DNA of 64,000 nt, from NCBI GenBank assembly GCA_031771865.1, contig JASISA010000009.1, positions 1,426,001 to 1,490,000 of the forward strand, given 5' to 3'. Position numbers and translations under genes: made by a program. A model generated the notes under the pieces. It searched no databases. It saw only the letters and a program-made list of their open reading frames with translations, and was not told where the DNA came from. The DNA is from Nothophaeocryptopus gaeumannii. Taxonomy: Eukaryota > Ascomycota > Dothideomycetes > Mycosphaerellales > Mycosphaerellaceae. Shown here in pieces: positions 45,195 to 56,358 of the stretch (its first letter is position 1; every line of letters starts with the position of its first letter).

Positions 45195-47142
45195 TCAATT
45201 GTGCGGCACGCGCGAAGCAAGTGGTGTTCGCTCGTCGGCACTTGAGTAGCCAGAGTCAGGCTCTGCTGATACCCGGATGTGGACCACTGAGGGCCTATGC
45301 TCCCTTCGCTGATCCCGCGTGAACCTGCATGGAGCCACTCCTCGAACCCGATGATGAGTGCCGGACTGTCTCTGGTTGATGAAGAAGGCTTGCACGGTCC
45401 CTATCAAGGCGACCACCGCAGACGCCCACCACGCGATGGCAGTGAAGTCGATTTGAATGCCAAGGCCGTAGAGGAAGCCCGCAATAGGCGAAGCAATTGT
45501 TCGGCACCCGGCTCCGGTTGATGCCGCGAGTCCATTGATCTTGCCCAAGCAGCTTGGGCTTGGAGATGCTTCCTTGATCAGAATGAGGAGCACTGGGTAG
45601 GCCAGTATCGAGAAGAAGTTGCGGACAGTAAGACAGGCGTAGATACCTGGGTAGACCAGATTCTCCGGAAGCAAGGCCAAGTACGGGACAATGAAGTAGG
45701 CGATCGGGTGGCCGATCGCAGTCAGGACGAATGTCCTCCACACTCCAAGGTAGCTGGCCATGAGAGGGAATATCACGGCCTGGACGACAAGTGCTATGAT
45801 GCCGTTAACACTCATGATCACCCCCACGTCCTTGACGCTCAGGCCGAGACCACCAGCAAGTGAGCCTTCGCTGGTTGCTGTTACGCTTGCGAGAGTACTG
45901 AACAGATCACCACCGGCAGGCTTTCGCTCGTCCTGGAGGAAGATCGGAAGCAGGTGGTCATATGTCATGCTGTGGTAGGTGAAGATTCCAAGCGCCACTG
46001 TGAGCATGATGACACGCCGAGTGAAGACCTTCTGATCGTTTTCGCCGTGAACACTTGGCGTCCGGCTCCTGCCATCTGGCTTCAGGACCCACTCCTCGTC
46101 AACAGCTTCCTCCTCGCTGACGGCATTGAATGTGCCGTAGCTTCCCTGCGCAAGATCCGCACTTGCAGTCATCAATCCGGCTTGCGCAGGCATGATTGGC
46201 GACTCAGCAGTGGTGCTTTGCAAATCGTCTGAAGTGCTCCATGGTTGCATATCTGGGTGGGTCTCGAGGAGGAAGAAGTAGCCTGCAATGATTGATACCA
46301 GCATGAGCAGAGAGCAGATCAAATTCGGTAGCAGATAAGGAAATCTGTCGAAGATTCCGCCTTCGGGGAAGACGCCTGGGAAGTTTTGGCTGGGTTGAGC
46401 AAAGAAGCCTCCAATAGAAGGACCCAAGATCGTTCCGATTGACCAGACGAATGGCATGACCGCGTACGCTTTGGCTGGTCGGATGTTAGTATGGACACGT
46501 AGTTGGAACAGGGCTAGATGCAACTCACGCTCATGCTTGGGATTGGTGACGAGCTCGCCGACCATAGTTTGGATGACGCCTATGTTGCCATTGAGTGCAC
46601 CTCCAAGGAAACGTCCTATCAGGGCGATCCAGAAATTGAAAGAGAAGCCTACAATGAGGAGGGAAAGAATCGTTCCAAAACATCCCATAAGAAGAACAGG
46701 CTTACGTCCTAGTCTGTCACTCAGCCCGCCCCAGAACCTGGAATTGTTCACGTTTAGTCGCAAGTCTCGTGAAGGGACAGGAGATCGAACGCCGGCAACT
46801 TACATGCCTGAGAGCGACTCCGCGAGGGAGAAGGCTGAGATGAGAAGGCCTGCGTAGAAAGATGCATTGCTCTTGTCGCCGACTTGGAAGTGGAGGACAA
46901 GTTTCCAGGCGTAAGGAAAGATGGAAGTGAGGGCTATGGGCTCCGCAACTCGCACGAGTGCTGTGAGAGAGTGGTGTGGTTAACATCTGATGGTAATGCC
47001 AGTAGAAAGCTTAAATGTGCGCGGGCGGTTGTCGCTGCGACTGCGACTGCGACTGCGACTGCGACTCACCGAGTAGAAAGAGCTGTGTGGTGGGAAACTT
47101 GTCGGAATCCGGACGGGAGGTTCTTGTTTGTGTCAATACCAT
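45195..47142 (-). CDS. MFS transporter (DHA1-like, ZIF/TPO-like fungal group)
   Basis: Four exons (47070-47142, 46804-46960, 46529-46737, 45195-46474) give 572 residues. Intron lengths are 109, 66 and 54 nt, all GT-AG. Splicing yields the fungal signature FPTTQLFLL, then ALVRVAEPIALTSIFPYAW, the loop motif GMFWGGLSDRLGRKP, and HEPKAYAVMPFVWSIGTILG. Twelve membrane helices are predicted, with a long cytosolic loop (about residues 240-320, acidic, SRTPSVHGEND) and a Ser/Arg-rich C-terminal tail of about 60 residues. Substrate unknown. The first intron carries a 6-nt tandem array directly after its donor. Confidence 0.85.
47035..47064 (-). repeat. Hexanucleotide array at an intron donor
   Basis: Five exact CTGCGA units on the + strand (TCGCAG on the coding strand) directly follow the GTGAGT donor of the MFS gene's first intron. 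The unit contains CAG, so each copy is a potential cryptic acceptor only a few bases from the donor. Confidence 0.8.
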
Positions 47143-48657
47143 CCTGAAAGATGCGGCTCCAATCTTACGTCGCTCCGCCCACCCCGATAAGTATTGCTGG
47201 CGGAGTTGTCTCCCAAGACGACGTAGATGTGATGTCCTCCGTGGGCTACCCTGGGTCTTGTGTCGTGCGCTCGCCACAGATATGACGAAACCTTGATGAC
47301 GGTTCAAGTGAAACAGTCAAAAGCAATCTGAAGCTGTTGAAGTAGGATGACGGGGTGTTTTGGGGGTTGGTGGAAAGGGTTGAGAAGGTTGTGAGCAAGA
47401 GAGGAAGAGGAGGCGGAAGAGTGTCGTATTGGATCTTCTTTCCCCCACTTGCACTAGCAGAGTCTGGCGCAGACGTGGCACAGGTTGGAGCTGCGGCACT
47501 TCGACAGCGATATGCTGCTTTCCACTGTCTTCTGCACAGCAACTTACGTGCGAACATTGTCTGTGACATGCATTGTCCACATCTCTTTCTGTGCCTTCAA
47601 TGCTGCCCCCAAATCGATACCTGATGTCTTTCGCCATCGCAGACCAGCGCGGGACGCTAGTCGAAGCGAGCCAATGCGATCGGGTGGCTGTCGGCAGGGG
47701 CTCCGACATGCAGGATGGCTGCATCGCCGATGACCTCTTGGGCTTTCCACATACCATGTCGATCAATACGGTGAATGCAGCACATAGTCTCGTCAGTACG
47801 CGGGGCAAGAAGCTCATCCAGACAAGGTATGGACAGCAAAACGGTATACGCCAGCATCTCCTCTTTCTGCTGTCCTGATATAGCTGGATAGAGCAGGCTT
47901 CGAAGAATTGTGTGGAAAGTAATTTGGCATGCAAAAGCATTATTGGCGGTGGTGATAGGTGAATCTTGTCGCAAAGCTGCTCTACCGACTTGTTGGACAG
48001 CGGATGCCAGACTCCGGAGAAGGGAAGCTCAGAGCTGGCCTTGTCAAATGCTGAGCTACCTTATGCCGTGAAGACGCTTTACGAGGCCGTTAAGCAACGA
48101 CGAGTGAGGCTCCATCCGGCATCGTTCTTGCAATTCTCACCCAGCTCCGGCGGTCCTCCATCCCTTCACGGCAGCTGTCGGTTCTCTAAAGAAATGTATT
48201 CTCGAACGCAGCTATAGAACACGAGGCTACAAGTTCAGAAGAATCGACTTCGCCACGCCCGAGCTGTCGACTGCTGAACTTCAGTACGACCAGGGATCAC
48301 ACCTGATCAATCTCCCGGAAGTTCGTATTTAGACTTCCGAGCTTTTGCCAGCAGCCCCTGGCGACAGCAGCACTATTCGGACGGATGTGAGAGATCCCTC
48401 TGCGGGGCTGTGCGAGCAGAGTCCGATTGAACAATGCCTCCCGGCCAAGCTTTTGCAGTTCAAGGGGGACCATATCCCCGGAAGAGGAAGGAACGGATCG
48501 GTCAAGACACTTGTATGGCTTTCATGACATTTAAAGTGCTGAGGCCATCTTGAATAGTGTGATGATCATACGAGGAAGGCGACATCTATAAGTCGTCGAT
48601 CAGGCCAACCCTCTCCACTTAACCACACCATCACTTCGATCGACAAACACATCCAAC
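47143..48657. other. Long intergenic region, no assigned gene
   Basis: 1.5 kb between the start of the MFS gene (-) and a secreted-protein gene (+). Frames of about 100-200 codons occur on both strands around 47320-47970, overlapping each other, and neither has recognisable motifs. Normal composition, no RIP. One may be real, but I cannot choose. Confidence 0.35.
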
Positions 48658-49467
48658 ATGTTCAAGATTCTTTGCTTTCTCTTCGGAGCATGCAGCCTCC
48701 TTGTCTCAGCCTCGCCATCTCCGCTTGTTTTCCAGCGAGAAGCAACGATCCTGGAACGAAATGGCCCGACTAAGGACTCCAAGCAATGTCCCTTCAACAG
48801 CACACTTGGACCCAACGTGCTGGTCGCGAAAGTTGTGTAAGATCACCTTTCCTACCGACGAAATTAACACCATTCATTGATGGAAATCCGTGTCCAGACT
48901 CCCCACCAACGTAACAGAAATCAACGCCTGGGTCTGGGGTCTTGGCTGGTGCAGCAAATCCAACAGAATCACCAACGGTACAGATATCTGCAGTGACAAA
49001 GGTCCGTTTCTCTCCACCAACGCTATTTGCTTAAAACCCCTTTCTCTCTTTTCCCTTGCTCAGAACGTTATTTCCCGACTATCACTAACACCTCCGCAGG
49101 AGTCGACCGCACCATCGAATTTATGCACGTCCCCCTCTCCAACAAATTCGGGCAAGTCAACTGGGACTGCTATGCGAATGTGAACATCAAATTTGAGCAA
49201 TGCCGCACAGACCCAACCACGGGAGAGCCGGATTACTCTGATGTCGTCGTGGTCTTTGAAGCCAAAGATGGATCGAGTAGGTACAGGTATCAATGCGTCG
49301 AGGATACCGAGTATAGGGCTTGTGTGTACGATGGGGAGAGGAGCCCGCAGACCGAGTCGAGTCATACGGCGTTCATGGCTGTGAGTATCTTCCCTGCGTG
49401 TTAGGGTGTGAGGGGGCCGGGGATAATGCTGACGAGATTGCAGTGTGGCGTGATGACCGAGCCCTGA
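48658..49467 (+). CDS. Small secreted cysteine-containing protein (effector-like)
   Basis: Four exons (48658-48836, 48898-49001, 49100-49380, 49444-49467) with GT-AG introns of 61, 98 and 63 nt encode 195 residues. The N-terminus, MFKILCFLFGACSLLVSASP, is a clear signal peptide. The mature chain has eight cysteines (in QCPF, WCSKS, DICSD, DCYAN, EQCRT, QCVED, RACVY and ACGVM), enough for four disulfides. It also has potential N-glycosylation sites (NST, NVT, NGT). The last exon is 24 nt and encodes CGVMTEP, adding the eighth cysteine. No known fold recognised. Secreted to the cell wall or host interface is an inference from size, signal peptide and Cys content. Confidence 0.75.
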
Positions 49468-49609
49468 GGAGTATTCCATTCGTCCTGGGGAGACAAGCCT
49501 TCAAAAGATCAACAGTGTCCGATACACCACTGGTAATGATGCTTCAAAACATATTTGACGTATTCTTTGGCTCTTTGAATCCGACTGGGTATCATTTCAA
49601 GCAATCACT

Positions 49610-50664
49610 CTACAACATCGCCAACATCGCAGCCAACCCACCAGCACTCGCCGCCATCTGTGCTCCAACTCCGAGTTTGACAGCCGCGCCACTCGATGTT
49701 GTGCTTGCTCCGCTCGAGGTTCCCGTCGCAGCAACCGTCTTATTGACCTTCTGGCAGACCATTTGCCTCGTAACGCCCGAGAGCAGCACTGCCTGCAACT
49801 GATGAGTAGCATTCTCATATCTTGTCTGATTGTCGCCCGCAGTCTGTCCAGTAGCATAGAAGTAGACGCCATCGCCACTTTCGATGGGATATGTCTCGTT
49901 GTGGTAAGGGCTCGAGAAGTTCAGGGATTCAGAGCTCGTGGAGTTGCCCAGGCCTGTGGTTTGCCTCAAATTAGAATCGCACGTTCTATTCACATGGAGG
50001 GAAAGGTGTACTCACCCGTCGTGAAAGCCCCATAGCAGCTCGCAGTCGCAAGCGTAGAAGCACACTCTGGAATAATCCTTGGAGAAGGTGGAGTGACACA
50101 GCCTGCGCCTGAGGAGCTCAATCTCCCCATATAAGCGTTGACACAGGCGCTCCCGAGAACATTGTCGCAACTTCCATTGTCGGATTCACTGTATCTGTCG
50201 GACACATTCCGCGGCAGGCCTGCGAGATCCAGCACCGTGAGGCAGAGCTGACCTGCCGGACCCGAAGCATTGTTCGTTACGTTGGCCAAATGGTCGCTCA
50301 GGACTCCTCCACCAGGCCAGGAGAAGCTATGCACCGTATTCACAAAGCCTGGGTCTGCAACATTGTCGTCTTGGCCGAAAGCCAGATAGCCGGGTGTTTG
50401 GTTCAAGCTGCTGAGAGGGATTTGCGTGATGTTGACTGTCCAGTTCCAGGTTTCCTGAACGCTCTGCTGGCCATTACCGGTGACTGTGAATGGAAAGCCC
50501 GCGTTACCTGATGCGTTGGGTGCGTTATTGGCTGCGAGAATAGTCTGTGCTGTCCCAGCATCGTCGCTGGGTCCGAAGCCGCCGCCAAGGGCCCCAGAGA
50601 TGTCGCAGCCCTGGGCGAGGGCCGAGCTGGCGAAGAATGCTATTGTCGCGAGGAGGGACGGCAT
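49610..50664 (-). CDS. Secreted GPI-anchored, N-glycosylated cell-surface protein
   Basis: Exons 50016-50664 and 49610-49953 with a 62 nt intron (GTGAGT to CACAG) give 330 residues. Signal peptide MPSLLATIAFFASSALAQG; the chain is rich in Asn-X-Ser/Thr sites (more than ten) and has about nine cysteines in the lumenal part. The C-terminus, a Ser/Thr/Gly-rich spacer (TGTSSGASTTSSGAA), then a short hydrophobic tail ending LAAMLAML, fits a GPI-attachment signal. The start was moved to the ATG at 50664, because the longer frame begins with a non-ATG codon. Probably a wall or membrane-surface protein; no enzymatic motif seen. Its 3' end is 142 bases from the convergent secreted gene. Confidence 0.75.
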
Positions 50665-51234
50665 TTCGTTTCCTGTTGATGTTGTGCGTGAGAAACTCAA
50701 TACTCACTAACAAAAGCAACCACTGGCGGCAAGATCATACTTATGTCTACTCGACCTCTTATTCGCATCCGCATTCAGCTGGTGGCACGCCGTAGCATAC
50801 TAGACTATGACGTTCAGTACATCCATGGTCTCAATTAGGATGAATCCGGTCTGTGATAGTATTCAGCTTCATCATCCTGCCATCTCGCAAGTGACTATGT
50901 CGTCTCGAGCCGGCTCCGCGGCTGTCGATCTTACATCCTTTGGTCGACTTCTTGAATCCTTCCGTAATTATTTGCGGGCTTGGCGGTCAAATGACATGTT
51001 GCTAAGGAGACTGCACGCGCCTAGAATGAAACCGAGCATTGCAAGTGAGGACAGTTTGGCGAAAGATGAAGCGAGAACTTCCCATGATGGGCGGAGATGA
51101 GGTGAGGAGTCTGCGAGGAGAATGCGAGAGAAGGAAGTTCAAGGAGGGTCAGAGCAGGTCGGCCGGATCAACATTCACCCATATGGTCTCTTGGCCCAAA
51201 AGCAAAGATGCCCTTGGCAAGTAGGGCTTCATTT
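50665..51234. other. Intergenic region
   Basis: 570 bases between the start of the GPI-protein gene and the 3' end of the next - strand gene. No coding frame of substance. Confidence 0.4.
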
Positions 51235-52170
51235 CTAGCCTGAGTCCCCTGGTCCAGTGCCAGCATAGCCTTTAAGCTGCTCACACGGTACATTGTTTTT
51301 CTCGATGAAAGCATTGTCCATCCGGTACCCATACGCTTGCAATGTGGTCTCGATAGGATAGTATGGCGGCACAACCTTGATCGTTCCTTCTACTGGTACC
51401 GGCACGAAGCGACCCCGTGTAATACTCGTGTTGTACAGTGTGATGTAGTTGTCGCAGACGGGCAGGCCTGAGCCAAAAGATGGTTGATTGGTGATGTTGA
51501 CGAAGCTGTACGGCTGTTATTATCACAGTCACAGCTGGGAGTTATTTACTTACAGCTTCTGGCTATATGATATACTTTGAACGGTCTTGAAGCTCGTGTC
51601 AAACTTCGCCTTCGATCCAAGTGTTTTGCTTTCTGGAGATTGATAGGCAGTCATGAAGGTATTGTCCTCACCGTCGATAGCATAGCCGTCACAATCTGGG
51701 TCGAAATTTCCAGGATATGTCTCTCCATACGTCGCGGAACCCGCAACTGCGATATAATTGGAGGCGCTGACCAGCTGAGGAGCCGTGTACCGAAAGCACG
51801 AATACCCATCATTGAGTCGATCAACGAACGGGAACCGGAGAGCAATCCTTTGAAAGTCGAGTATCTTGATGCCACTCGATTGGACATCATGGTCGAGTAA
51901 ACCCTCGAACTCGGCGGGATACATGCCGTCTGGGATTCCGAATTGTTGATAGGCACTGGTGAGGATCCCGTACTCGGCAGGAATGATCTGTCTCGCCACG
52001 GCGTATGGTATCGGAACGATGGCTGTCGTTCCATTGATGGTGCCCGTCACTTCTCGGGGATATTGCTTCGCGATGGGATTTGGTTGTGATTTCGTTTTGC
52101 AGATCAGCGCCGAAACAGCTGGCGCAAGAGTAGCTGCCAAGAAGACGAAGCATGCTGTACGCTGCTTCAT
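51235..52170 (-). CDS. Secreted protein, possible acetoacetate-decarboxylase-like fold
   Basis: Exons 51554-52170 and 51235-51505 with a 48 nt intron (GTAAGT to TACAG) encode 295 residues. Signal peptide MKQRTACFVFLAATLAPAVSA, then a beta-rich chain beginning GTINGTTAIVPIPYAVARQI. The spacing of hydrophobic strands and phrases such as IIPAEYGIL recall fungal proteins placed in the acetoacetate decarboxylase-like beta-barrel group, but I see no convincing catalytic lysine context. The fold is therefore tentative and the function unknown. Four NxS/T sites in the second exon support secretion. Confidence 0.7.
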
Positions 52171-52494
52171 ACTGAACTTCGGGTCTTGCGATATTGTTGC
52201 TGGCGGAAGGTATTGTCTTGAGTTAGCTCGGTTTTAAAGGACTATTTGGAGCTGGTGAGAATTATGTATCCGACCTGAAACGTTGCCTACGTCATGGATG
52301 AACGTTCTGTAACACTTCCGGTCGCAAAGGCACGGCGAGGCGTCTCGCATCCCGTTCCAATCGAATATGTTCCTCCCGCAAGTCTCTGTGAGCATTCACT
52401 CACAAAGAGCTTCAGCACTAGCCCCGAATAATCAAATGCGCAAGTTGTAAACGTAAAGCTGAGCCTTCTTTCCTCGGGTCTTCTCTGTACATCT
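52171..52494. other. Intergenic region
   Basis: 324 bases between two - strand genes, containing the promoter of the secreted ADC-like gene. No specific element recognised. Confidence 0.4.
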
Positions 52495-53910
52495 TCAAAA
52501 GATCCGCTCTGTGCTTGGCCTGACCCATTGAACTTCATCACATGGCCGGTCCTCACTCCACCGATTGATCTTCTCAACATCCCAGCCAGCAGTGAATCCA
52601 TCATCCTCTACTTCTTTCTTCGCTCTTCCCATCCGGAACGACCGTACAAAATAGCAATGATCGGCGTGGTAAGTCCATTGAAAGCAACTGTCGTGAGCTT
52701 TGCAGGCCGTATCGCATCTCGTCACAGATGCATGCGGGTCGTGATCATCTGGCGGGTCAAAAGCATCCCAATCGGCGTTGTCCCAGTCTGAAGTAGTACT
52801 CAAAGAGGTGATGTTCCAATAAGACAGTGCAAGGTCACGATAAAGTATCGGTCGTCCTCGTTCTCGATGCACCCACTCCCATCTCCATAAGTTGGCCATG
52901 TCCTGCTCGTCTGGCTTGTGCATCGTCATGATTGGTTGACACCAGTATCGGTCTGAAAATGGTACTCCTTGGGGCGGATGCGGGTTAAACATAGGGAATA
53001 GGCCACTCAATTGAGTACCAGTCTTCCATAAAGCGTAGCCCAGGACCGAGTCGCCGCAACAATCGCCAACCATGTCGTTCCACCATATCTCGGTCTGCTT
53101 TGATCCTAGGTACTTGCCAGTCTGAGTGTCCCAGTCGCCTTTCACCAGCTCCTCGACCGCGGCACGACTTAGAATGTAGCCAGGGCCTCCGTTCGCAAAC
53201 CACGTACCGTCTCTGCCTGGGCTTGGTGAGCCGAAGTATAGTGGTCTGTCCGGATCGAGGTTGTCGAGCATTCGAAAGACGTTATCCCAAAACACGAAGG
53301 TGTCGCCTTCGAAGAAAACGTACCATCTCCGCTCAGGTCGCATTCGCCAAGCCCGACTAACAGCAAGCAAGAACTTGTATTTGTCTGTTTTCCAACCCTC
53401 GAGGGCGGTCATCGTGATGTCATTGAGAGTGCCGTTTGCTGCGAGAGCGTTGAGATCTCGCCACGCGTTCATCTGATTGGTCGAGTTGAGAAGGCGCCCA
53501 GGTATGTCTGCAATGATGTCGATGACGGGACGGCCATCCACAGTCTCGTTGAGGTCGGAGAAAATGAGCAAGTTGTCGAGGCAGGCGGAGGAGCCGTTCA
53601 ACTGGTACCGTACGCGGTCCATGACTCCATGGCCAGTCTTCAGTACCGGCTGGATGCTGTCGAGAAGATCACGCGGAAAGTGCGCGCAGAGGTCTGCGGT
53701 GGAGGTATTCGCGACATTGGCTTCGTCGACTGAAGAGAAAGTAGACGCCGATTTCCAGCCGTAGTACTCGCTTTGTTGCGGCGCTGGTTCCTTGTGTCCG
53801 ATTGCTGTGAGGATTAGCGAAGGGTTGTAGTCGGAGACTAGAGCGAGGTAGAGGCCAATGCTGCAGAGAGCGCCGATGCCGAGTAGCAGCTGCCAGAAAC
53901 GTCGTTGCAT
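52495..53910 (-). CDS. Golgi glycosyltransferase, GT31-like, with C-terminal PAN/apple-like segment
   Basis: Single exon, 471 residues from the ATG at 53910 (MQRRFWQLLLG); the open frame extends upstream but without ATG. Type II topology: a single N-terminal membrane anchor (LLLGIGALCSIGLYLALV), then a lumenal stem and catalytic domain. KYKFLLAVSRAWRMRPERRWYV-like wording, the metal-binding EGDTFVFWDN (DxD equivalent) and GGPGYILSRAAVEELV fit the fungal beta-1,3-glycosyltransferase (GT31) group. The C-terminal Cys-rich stretch (CDTACKAHDSCFQWTY) resembles a PAN domain. It would extend N- or O-glycans in the Golgi; sugar and acceptor unknown. Confidence 0.72.
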   Translation of the reverse strand: MQRRFWQLLLGIGALCSIGLYLALVSDYNPSLILTAIGHKEPAPQQSEYYGWKSASTFSSVDEANVANTSTADLCAHFPRDLLDSIQPVLKTGHGVMDRVRYQLNGSSACLDNLLIFSDLNETVDGRPVIDIIADIPGRLLNSTNQMNAWRDLNALAANGTLNDITMTALEGWKTDKYKFLLAVSRAWRMRPERRWYVFFEGDTFVFWDNVFRMLDNLDPDRPLYFGSPSPGRDGTWFANGGPGYILSRAAVEELVKGDWDTQTGKYLGSKQTEIWWNDMVGDCCGDSVLGYALWKTGTQLSGLFPMFNPHPPQGVPFSDRYWCQPIMTMHKPDEQDMANLWRWEWVHRERGRPILYRDLALSYWNITSLSTTSDWDNADWDAFDPPDDHDPHASVTRCDTACKAHDSCFQWTYHADHCYFVRSFRMGRAKKEVEDDGFTAGWDVEKINRWSEDRPCDEVQWVRPSTERIF

Positions 53911-54403
53911 CGTTGAGGCGTGGTGCTGGCCCACTGCTCTGGGAAACGAAGTTGATACAGCTGCAGATACCGTTTGCCACGCTAAACTCGTGCAACCGTG
54001 CACCCAACGGTAGTCAGCATCAAGACGTTAAGCAAAGCACATGCTGTGTAGCGAGCATTGTAGCATCTGCACACTGTCACCAACCGCACGGCAGATTGCG
54101 TGCTGGGTGAAGTGGGCGGTGCAGAAATGAGCAGCAAGAGCAAAGAGGTGCCCGTGACGCTGAAGTAGGTGCTTTCTTGTTCGGAGTTGTTCGCTGGCGC
54201 TTGCACTCTGTTTGCTCATCCTGCAGGATGTGGCGCTTGTGTCCGGAGCAAATACAGTGCACAGCTTCACTGACGAAACAGGTTCCAGAGTGGAGTGTGC
54301 AGCACGAGAGTTCACACGTGCATGGCTTCGACGCCCCATGTTATCCTAGATTCCTCACAAAGACAGGCTTTCTTTGTCCGCTCGCGAAGCGTTTGCGTCA
54401 CAG
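53911..54403. other. Intergenic region
   Basis: 493 bases between the GT31 gene start and the decayed membrane-protein gene. Frames on the - strand (54028-54339) show no signature. Confidence 0.4.
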
Positions 54404-55505
54404 TCAGCACCCGCATTTAGTGACCAACATTCCGATGCACTGGCTGTTGGCCTCAAACCAGGTATAGTCGACTAGAGTGACATCGGGCATGACGAATGAT
54501 TCGTCTTCCTGGACGTACAGTGGAGGATAGGTCAAGTTCCATCTCTGGTCACCCAATGTAATGTGGCTGGTTGTACAACTGATTTGGACATGTTGTTTTC
54601 CCGATGGGCAATGGTAATAGTGGCCATGAGAGGTAATTTTCCGCATATCAGTCTATCCCTGCGATGGAGTCGTTTGCGCCGTCGTAGAGCGTTCCGTTGT
54701 CCTCGGCATGGAAGTCATAAGAGACCGGATTAAAAGAAGCCTACTGTGCAGTTGTCTGAGGGGATGCCTTGATTTGAGCACGTGGTCAGCCAGTGACGGC
54801 GCTTCCGCCACAGTCAAGTCTGTCAAGACACTTACAAGTATTAAGAGCTCTTCCAGTATCGGTGGTGAAGTCCGTGATGTGCTCCGTATTATTCCATCCT
54901 ACCCTGTCGCCATCGTAGACCATGAGCACTCTTTGATACAGCAATGAGTCCGCCGGAATCAGGGAGCCATCTCCTCCATTGTAGTATGCGCGCATGTTGG
55001 CAGAGTAACCCGTCATTGCAGACACAATCGTTCCAAAGGCTAAGATGTAGAGAATGATCCAGAAGTAGCTCAGTAATCTCCGGCTCCATTTCCTCCTCAG
55101 ATGCTTCATAATCTCCCACATCGCGCGGAAAGACGCCTTGTCAAACGTCATGCTCGCCACAATGGACATGCGCCATCTTCTCGCAACTACGAAGTCGCAG
55201 CTGATGTCGATTGCTTTCGCTGCCGAGAACGAGAGATGGCCAGCTCCAAGCGTGATACTCAGAAACATTGCAGGACCCAAGTACTTGTCCGCTCCTTGGC
55301 CAACGGTCGAGATGGGCAAGATGACCTTGCCGTCGGGTGCACAGCCGAAGCTGGCAGATGACCAGTCATTGTTGTTGTTCGGATAAACACCGCAGAAGGC
55401 TCCAGTGAACAGTGGAATGGCCGTCAGAAACGCGAGTGGAATGGCCAGATGCTCTATGCCAGCCCGCCATGCTGTCTTCTGCTCTCCGCTCGGGATGACA
55501 CGCAT
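54404..55505 (-). pseudogene. Multi-pass membrane protein, C-terminus decayed
   Basis: From the ATG at 55505 (MRVIPSGEQ) a 223-codon exon (54836-55505) shows three membrane segments (HLAIPLAFLTAIPLFTGAF, MFLSITLGAGHLSFSAAKA, LLSYFWIILYILAFGTIVSA). The phrase SFSAAKAIDISCDFVV recalls a large fungal family of uncharacterised membrane proteins of about 600 residues. A GTAAGT donor at 54835 could splice to 54767 and end at 54730 (235 residues). Downstream, family-like sequence continues in shifted frames with stops (FHAEDNGTLYDGANDSIAG; WNLTYPPLYVQEDESF; TWFEANSQC) down to 54404, so the gene appears to have lost its C-terminus. A 5' UTR intron just upstream (GTGAGC to TCTAG) is possible. Confidence 0.5.
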
Positions 55506-56358
55506 ATTGCTAGATGTGAGGCTCCTTCTCCTGGGCGAGGTGGAAATTTTCGAGATACTGTAGCTCACGTTCAGGGTACAAGGCGCTTGAGAGATTCGCT
55601 CGTATTTTCAGATAACCCGAAGCCACCATTCATCGTAGTGGAAGATCCATGTCATGGTGTGAAACCAGGCCGCTTGGAGCGAGGAGGAGAGACCTGTCTG
55701 ACGACACCCAAAATGATAGATGCAGGCAACTAGACATGATGAAAGAGCCTAGGAATGCAAATGACTCTCACCTGAAGCGCGAACTGGTGTTAGCGGCGTT
55801 GCAGGTGGCATGGATATGGAGGACGCGTCCAATAGTTCAAGTTAGAAGCGGGTGAAGATCCTGAGGCGCGGCAGCCCGCACGTGACTCTTGCAGTATCGA
55901 CAACAAGGTATAGATTCCTGCCAAGAGATGCATTGGCGAGAGCACGGAGCTACCTTTGATAGATCAAGAATAGGTTGACATGGGAGCGATGTTTCGAAGC
56001 AAAAGTTTTTTATCACATGGCCCGCGTGATTATTACAAAGCATACAATTCCAATGCCCATCTTTCGGTGCCTGCCCGAATGTGGCCTTGACATTTCCTCC
56101 AATATCTCTATGAATACATCATGAGATGGAAAGTGCTCGTAGCCTTTTAATGAAACACAATCGTTGGTGATGCAGGGTGGCGAAGATCCTCCGTAAACAA
56201 CCTGTCCTTGAAGCGAGTGTAGAAATTGTTGTAATGCCCGGACAGCTCAGACGAGAGCGTGGTCCGATCGAAAAGAGAAAATAGCATAGATGCGTTGAGT
56301 AATCGTCGTTCAGAGTGTGTTATCTCGTGACGTGATTGTTTGAGGGACGTTGTCGATA
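55506..56358. other. Intergenic region, no gene seen
   Basis: About 850 bases of normal composition with only short frames on either strand, such as 55837-56043 and 56147-56362 on the - strand. None is convincing. Confidence 0.35.

Noticed and set aside
47317..47974. Overlapping frames on both strands as genes
   Set aside because: Mutually overlapping and without recognisable features; neither could be preferred.
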